Origin: an uncultured Porphyromonadaceae bacterium | GTDB taxonomy: Bacteria; Bacteroidota; Bacteroidia; Bacteroidales; Muribaculaceae | Direction: 5' to 3' | Assembly (NCBI GenBank): GCA_947177595.1 | Contig: CAMWUZ010000067.1 | Coordinates: forward strand, 1-8,349 | Length of the DNA: 8,349 nt | In this document: positions 6,870 through 8,349 of the stretch, one piece after another | Layout: every line of letters begins with the position of its first letter | Numbering within the stretch: the stretch's first letter is position 1 | The notes under the pieces: generated by a model | What the model saw: only the letters and a program-made list of their open reading frames with translations | Told to the model about the DNA's origin: nothing | The model's database searches: none | Position numbers and translations under genes: made by a program

Positions 6870-7346
6870 ATGTATAACAAAGCAATAATACTAATCATCT
6901 CTTTTCTTTGCGTAAACTTTATTTTCGCTCAGGTCAAGAAAGTTAGGGTGGAGCCGGCGTTTGTGGCTGCTAAGCTGCTTGATATGGTTGAGAGAAAGGA
7001 TTATCCGGAAGTGTGTATCTACTACGGCTATGAGCGGGATCCGACTGCTGCTCAGGGTACTAACCGCTTTGTGGATAGCAAAGGCTCTTCGGTTGTTTGG
7101 CTTGATTCGCTGACTGAGGAGGCGGATTCAATCCATGAGCTGACATTCCGCACTCCGCAGAGCCTCGCATCTATAGAAGCTGCTCTCACAAAAGTCGGCT
7201 ATTCCAAAACCACTCAACCAAAAGTAAACAAGCCCTCTATAAACGGCACACGCTACGAGAAGCGAAACAAGTACAGCAACCGCTCTAGGGTTATTATCAT
7301 TCAGCCCGGTTCACCAAACACTCTCCATCTCATCCGCAAGCGGTAA
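6870..7346 (+). CDS. Small exported protein of unknown function
   Basis: I do not recognise a family. From ATG 6870 the product is 158 residues and begins with a classic signal peptide: MYNKA, a hydrophobic core IILIISFLCVNFIF (6-19), then A|Q cleavage at about residue 20. The longer reading from ATG 6828 would add 14 polar residues before the signal and lies over a hairpin, so I reject it. There is no lipoprotein Cys after the signal, so a soluble periplasmic or secreted protein is likely. The mature part has an alpha-helical-looking start (VEPAFVAAKLLDMVERKDY), a middle with YYGYERDP and VVWLD, and a basic, poorly structured tail (112-158) containing RYEKRNKYSNRSR and ending HLIRKR. Composition is GC-richer than the sugar genes (33 G/C in 7021-7080), matching the trmD side. 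It is probably a resident chromosomal gene rather than part of the polysaccharide pathway. Confidence 0.75.
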   Translation: MYNKAIILIISFLCVNFIFAQVKKVRVEPAFVAAKLLDMVERKDYPEVCIYYGYERDPTAAQGTNRFVDSKGSSVVWLDSLTEEADSIHELTFRTPQSLASIEAALTKVGYSKTTQPKVNKPSINGTRYEKRNKYSNRSRVIIIQPGSPNTLHLIRKR

Positions 7347-7368
7347 TCCACACATATTCATCCCCAAC

Positions 7369-7397
7369 AAAAAAGCTGCCTTTCGGGCAGCTTTTTT
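7369..7397. terminator. Bidirectional rho-independent terminator
   Basis: A perfect 12-bp inverted repeat: AAAAAAGCTGCC (7369-7380), loop TTTCG, GGCAGCTTTTTT (7386-7397). The GC-rich core flanked by A on one side and T on the other gives a U-tract in both directions, so it can stop the exported-protein transcript on + and the trmD transcript on -. It lies 22 nt after the + gene's stop, and its last base is also the last base of the trmD stop codon (7397-7399). Confidence 0.93.
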
Positions 7398-8071
7398 CAT
7401 TTAAGCAAATCGGGACGTAACCGCCGCGTCCTCTCAAGCGCCTGCTCATGTTTCCATTCGTCTATCTTGGCGGCATGACCGCTGAGAAGCACATCAGGCA
7501 CACGCCACCCTTTGTATTCGGCGGGACGGCTATACACCGGCGGCGCCAAAAGATTATCCTGAAAGCTATCGCTCAACGCGCTCTGCTCATCACCTATAGC
7601 CCCCGGAATCAGGCGCACAACAGCATCAGTAATCGCAAGAGCCGGCAATTCGCCCCCGGTCAGCACATAATCACCCACCGAAATCTCCTTGGTAATCAGA
7701 TGCTCACGAATGCGGTAGTCAATACCCTTGTAATGACCGCATAGAATAATCATATTTTCAAGGAGCGACATACTGTTTGCCATTTTCTGGTCAAACTGTT
7801 CACCGTCAGGCGAAGTGAAAATCACCTCGTCATATCTCCGCTCGCTCAGCAAGCTCTCTATCGCCCTGTCGATAGGCTCTATCTGCATCACCATACCTGC
7901 CTCACCGCCAAAAGGATAGTCATCCACCTTGCGGTGCTTGTTTGTAGTATAGTCGCGCAGATTGTGCACCACAATCTCCACCAGCCCCTTGTTTTGAGCG
8001 CGTTTAAGAATAGAGCAGTTGAGAGGCGACTCAAACATCTCCGGCACTACTGTCAGTATATCAATTCTCAT
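7397..8071 (-). CDS. trmD: tRNA (guanine(37)-N1)-methyltransferase TrmD
   Basis: SPOUT-class methyltransferase that uses S-adenosylmethionine to make m1G37 in tRNAs reading CNN-type codons, preventing +1 frameshifting; a cytoplasmic homodimer. The 224 residues match the usual family length in Bacteroidales. Motifs: MRIDILTVVPEMF (1-13), DDYPFGGEAGMVMQIEP (50-66), SPDGE (87-91), and the trefoil-knot cofactor site GHYKGIDYR (112-120) with SVGDYVLTGGE (131-141). Arg153 in VVRLIPG and Asp168 in LSDSFQ correspond to the Arg154/Asp169 pair important in the Haemophilus enzyme. The C-terminal tRNA-binding part has VYSRPAEYKGWRVP (179-192) and ERTRRLRPDLL (213-223). It converges on the exported-protein gene and ends at the shared terminator. 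It lies 6 nt downstream of the WYL regulator gene, so the two are probably co-transcribed. No ribosomal-protein or rimM neighbour, usual for trmD in many phyla, is seen here. Confidence 0.98.
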   Translation of the reverse strand: MRIDILTVVPEMFESPLNCSILKRAQNKGLVEIVVHNLRDYTTNKHRKVDDYPFGGEAGMVMQIEPIDRAIESLLSERRYDEVIFTSPDGEQFDQKMANSMSLLENMIILCGHYKGIDYRIREHLITKEISVGDYVLTGGELPALAITDAVVRLIPGAIGDEQSALSDSFQDNLLAPPVYSRPAEYKGWRVPDVLLSGHAAKIDEWKHEQALERTRRLRPDLLK

Positions 8072-8077
8072 AATTGT

Positions 8078-8349
8078 CTAATTATCACCCTTATAATTCC
8101 TTATGCTTTCCTCCAGGCTTGTCACAATCATGGCGCGCAGCTCCGGCGGCGAAATCACAGTGATACGCGGACCGTAACTCAGCAGCTCCTGAACGAAATC
8201 CTGGGTGAGTTTCAGTTTGAAGGTAAAAATCGAATAATCGTCGTGCACCATCTCCTTCTGACTGCTGTGAAGCGGCAGAGCGCGGAAATACTTTGCCTGA
8301 CGCGAATCGGTGCGAATCGCAACCTGCTTGGGCTCACCACGAGAGTAAA
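8078..8349 (-). CDS. WYL-domain transcriptional regulator, C-terminal part (5'-partial)
   Basis: A frame open from the window's right edge gives 89 codons ending in TAG at 8078-8080. The visible protein, read from the edge, includes KQVAIRTDSRQAKYFRALPLHSSQKE, then DDYSIFTFKLKLTQDFVQELLSYGPRITVISPPELRAMI and a polar tail SIRNYKGDN. This matches the C-terminal extension (WCX) that follows the WYL domain in helix-turn-helix regulators of the PafC/YafY type: a beta-strand set, a helix around DFVQELLSYG, and the strand ITVISP. The DNA-binding and WYL parts would lie beyond the edge. Such proteins are cytoplasmic regulators thought to sense nucleic-acid or nucleotide ligands; some control DNA-damage or phage-defence genes. 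The 6-nt gap to trmD indicates one transcript. Confidence 0.85.
   Translation of the reverse strand, partial: YSRGEPKQVAIRTDSRQAKYFRALPLHSSQKEMVHDDYSIFTFKLKLTQDFVQELLSYGPRITVISPPELRAMIVTSLEESIRNYKGDN

Noticed and set aside
7472..7477. GHAAKI in TrmD instead of GHHAKI/GNHAKI
   Set aside because: The position varies within Bacteroidales TrmD as I recall it, and the Arg153/Asp168 pair and the knot are intact, so it is unlikely to matter.
7448..7744. Plus-strand open frame of 98 codons
   Set aside because: Antisense to trmD, whose protein is fully conserved across this stretch; downstream of a strong terminator on + and without a promoter.

Overview
The window reads as the distal end of a surface-polysaccharide biosynthesis locus running into ordinary housekeeping chromosome, in a member of the Bacteroidetes, most likely order Bacteroidales. 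Reasons: TrmD and the WYL-domain regulator look like Bacteroidales versions, translation starts lack Shine-Dalgarno sequences, and a signal peptide ends in the ...FA|Q pattern common in that phylum. A gut family such as Muribaculaceae would fit, but that is a guess from general resemblance.

Region 1 (1-6767, + strand) is a compact, AT-rich run of seven genes in one direction, apparently one transcript whose promoter and first genes lie upstream. In order: an NAD(P)-dependent sugar-nucleotide epimerase (5' end cut off by the window; dTDP-L-rhamnose 4-epimerase type), a GT4 glycosyltransferase, a membrane-anchored hexapeptide acyltransferase, a Wzy-type polymerase, a GT2 glycosyltransferase (WfgS-like), a second GT4 glycosyltransferase, and a second GT2 glycosyltransferase (AmsE-like). 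Genes overlap or nearly abut, except for an 80-nt gap after the epimerase. Together they would make a precursor (probably dTDP-6-deoxy-L-talose), build an oligosaccharide repeat on a lipid carrier with four glycosyltransferases, decorate it with an acyl group and polymerise it. The initiating phosphoglycosyltransferase, the Wzx flippase and chain-length or export genes are not in the window.

Region 2 (6768-7400) is the boundary. Base composition rises sharply. A possible imperfect hairpin terminator lies at 6813-6846, followed by a small unrecognised exported protein gene (ATG at 6870). A strong bidirectional terminator (7369-7397) separates it from the convergent genes beyond.

Region 3 (7397-8349, - strand) is core genome: trmD (tRNA m1G37 methyltransferase) and, 6 nt upstream of it in the same direction, the C-terminal part of a WYL-domain transcriptional regulator cut by the window edge.

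I found no tRNA, rRNA, insertion sequence, CRISPR array or attachment site. The genes are recognisable members of known families. The less explained items are the exported orphan, the altered epimerase motifs and the long wzy/GT2 overlap; I see no clear sign of a wholly new system.
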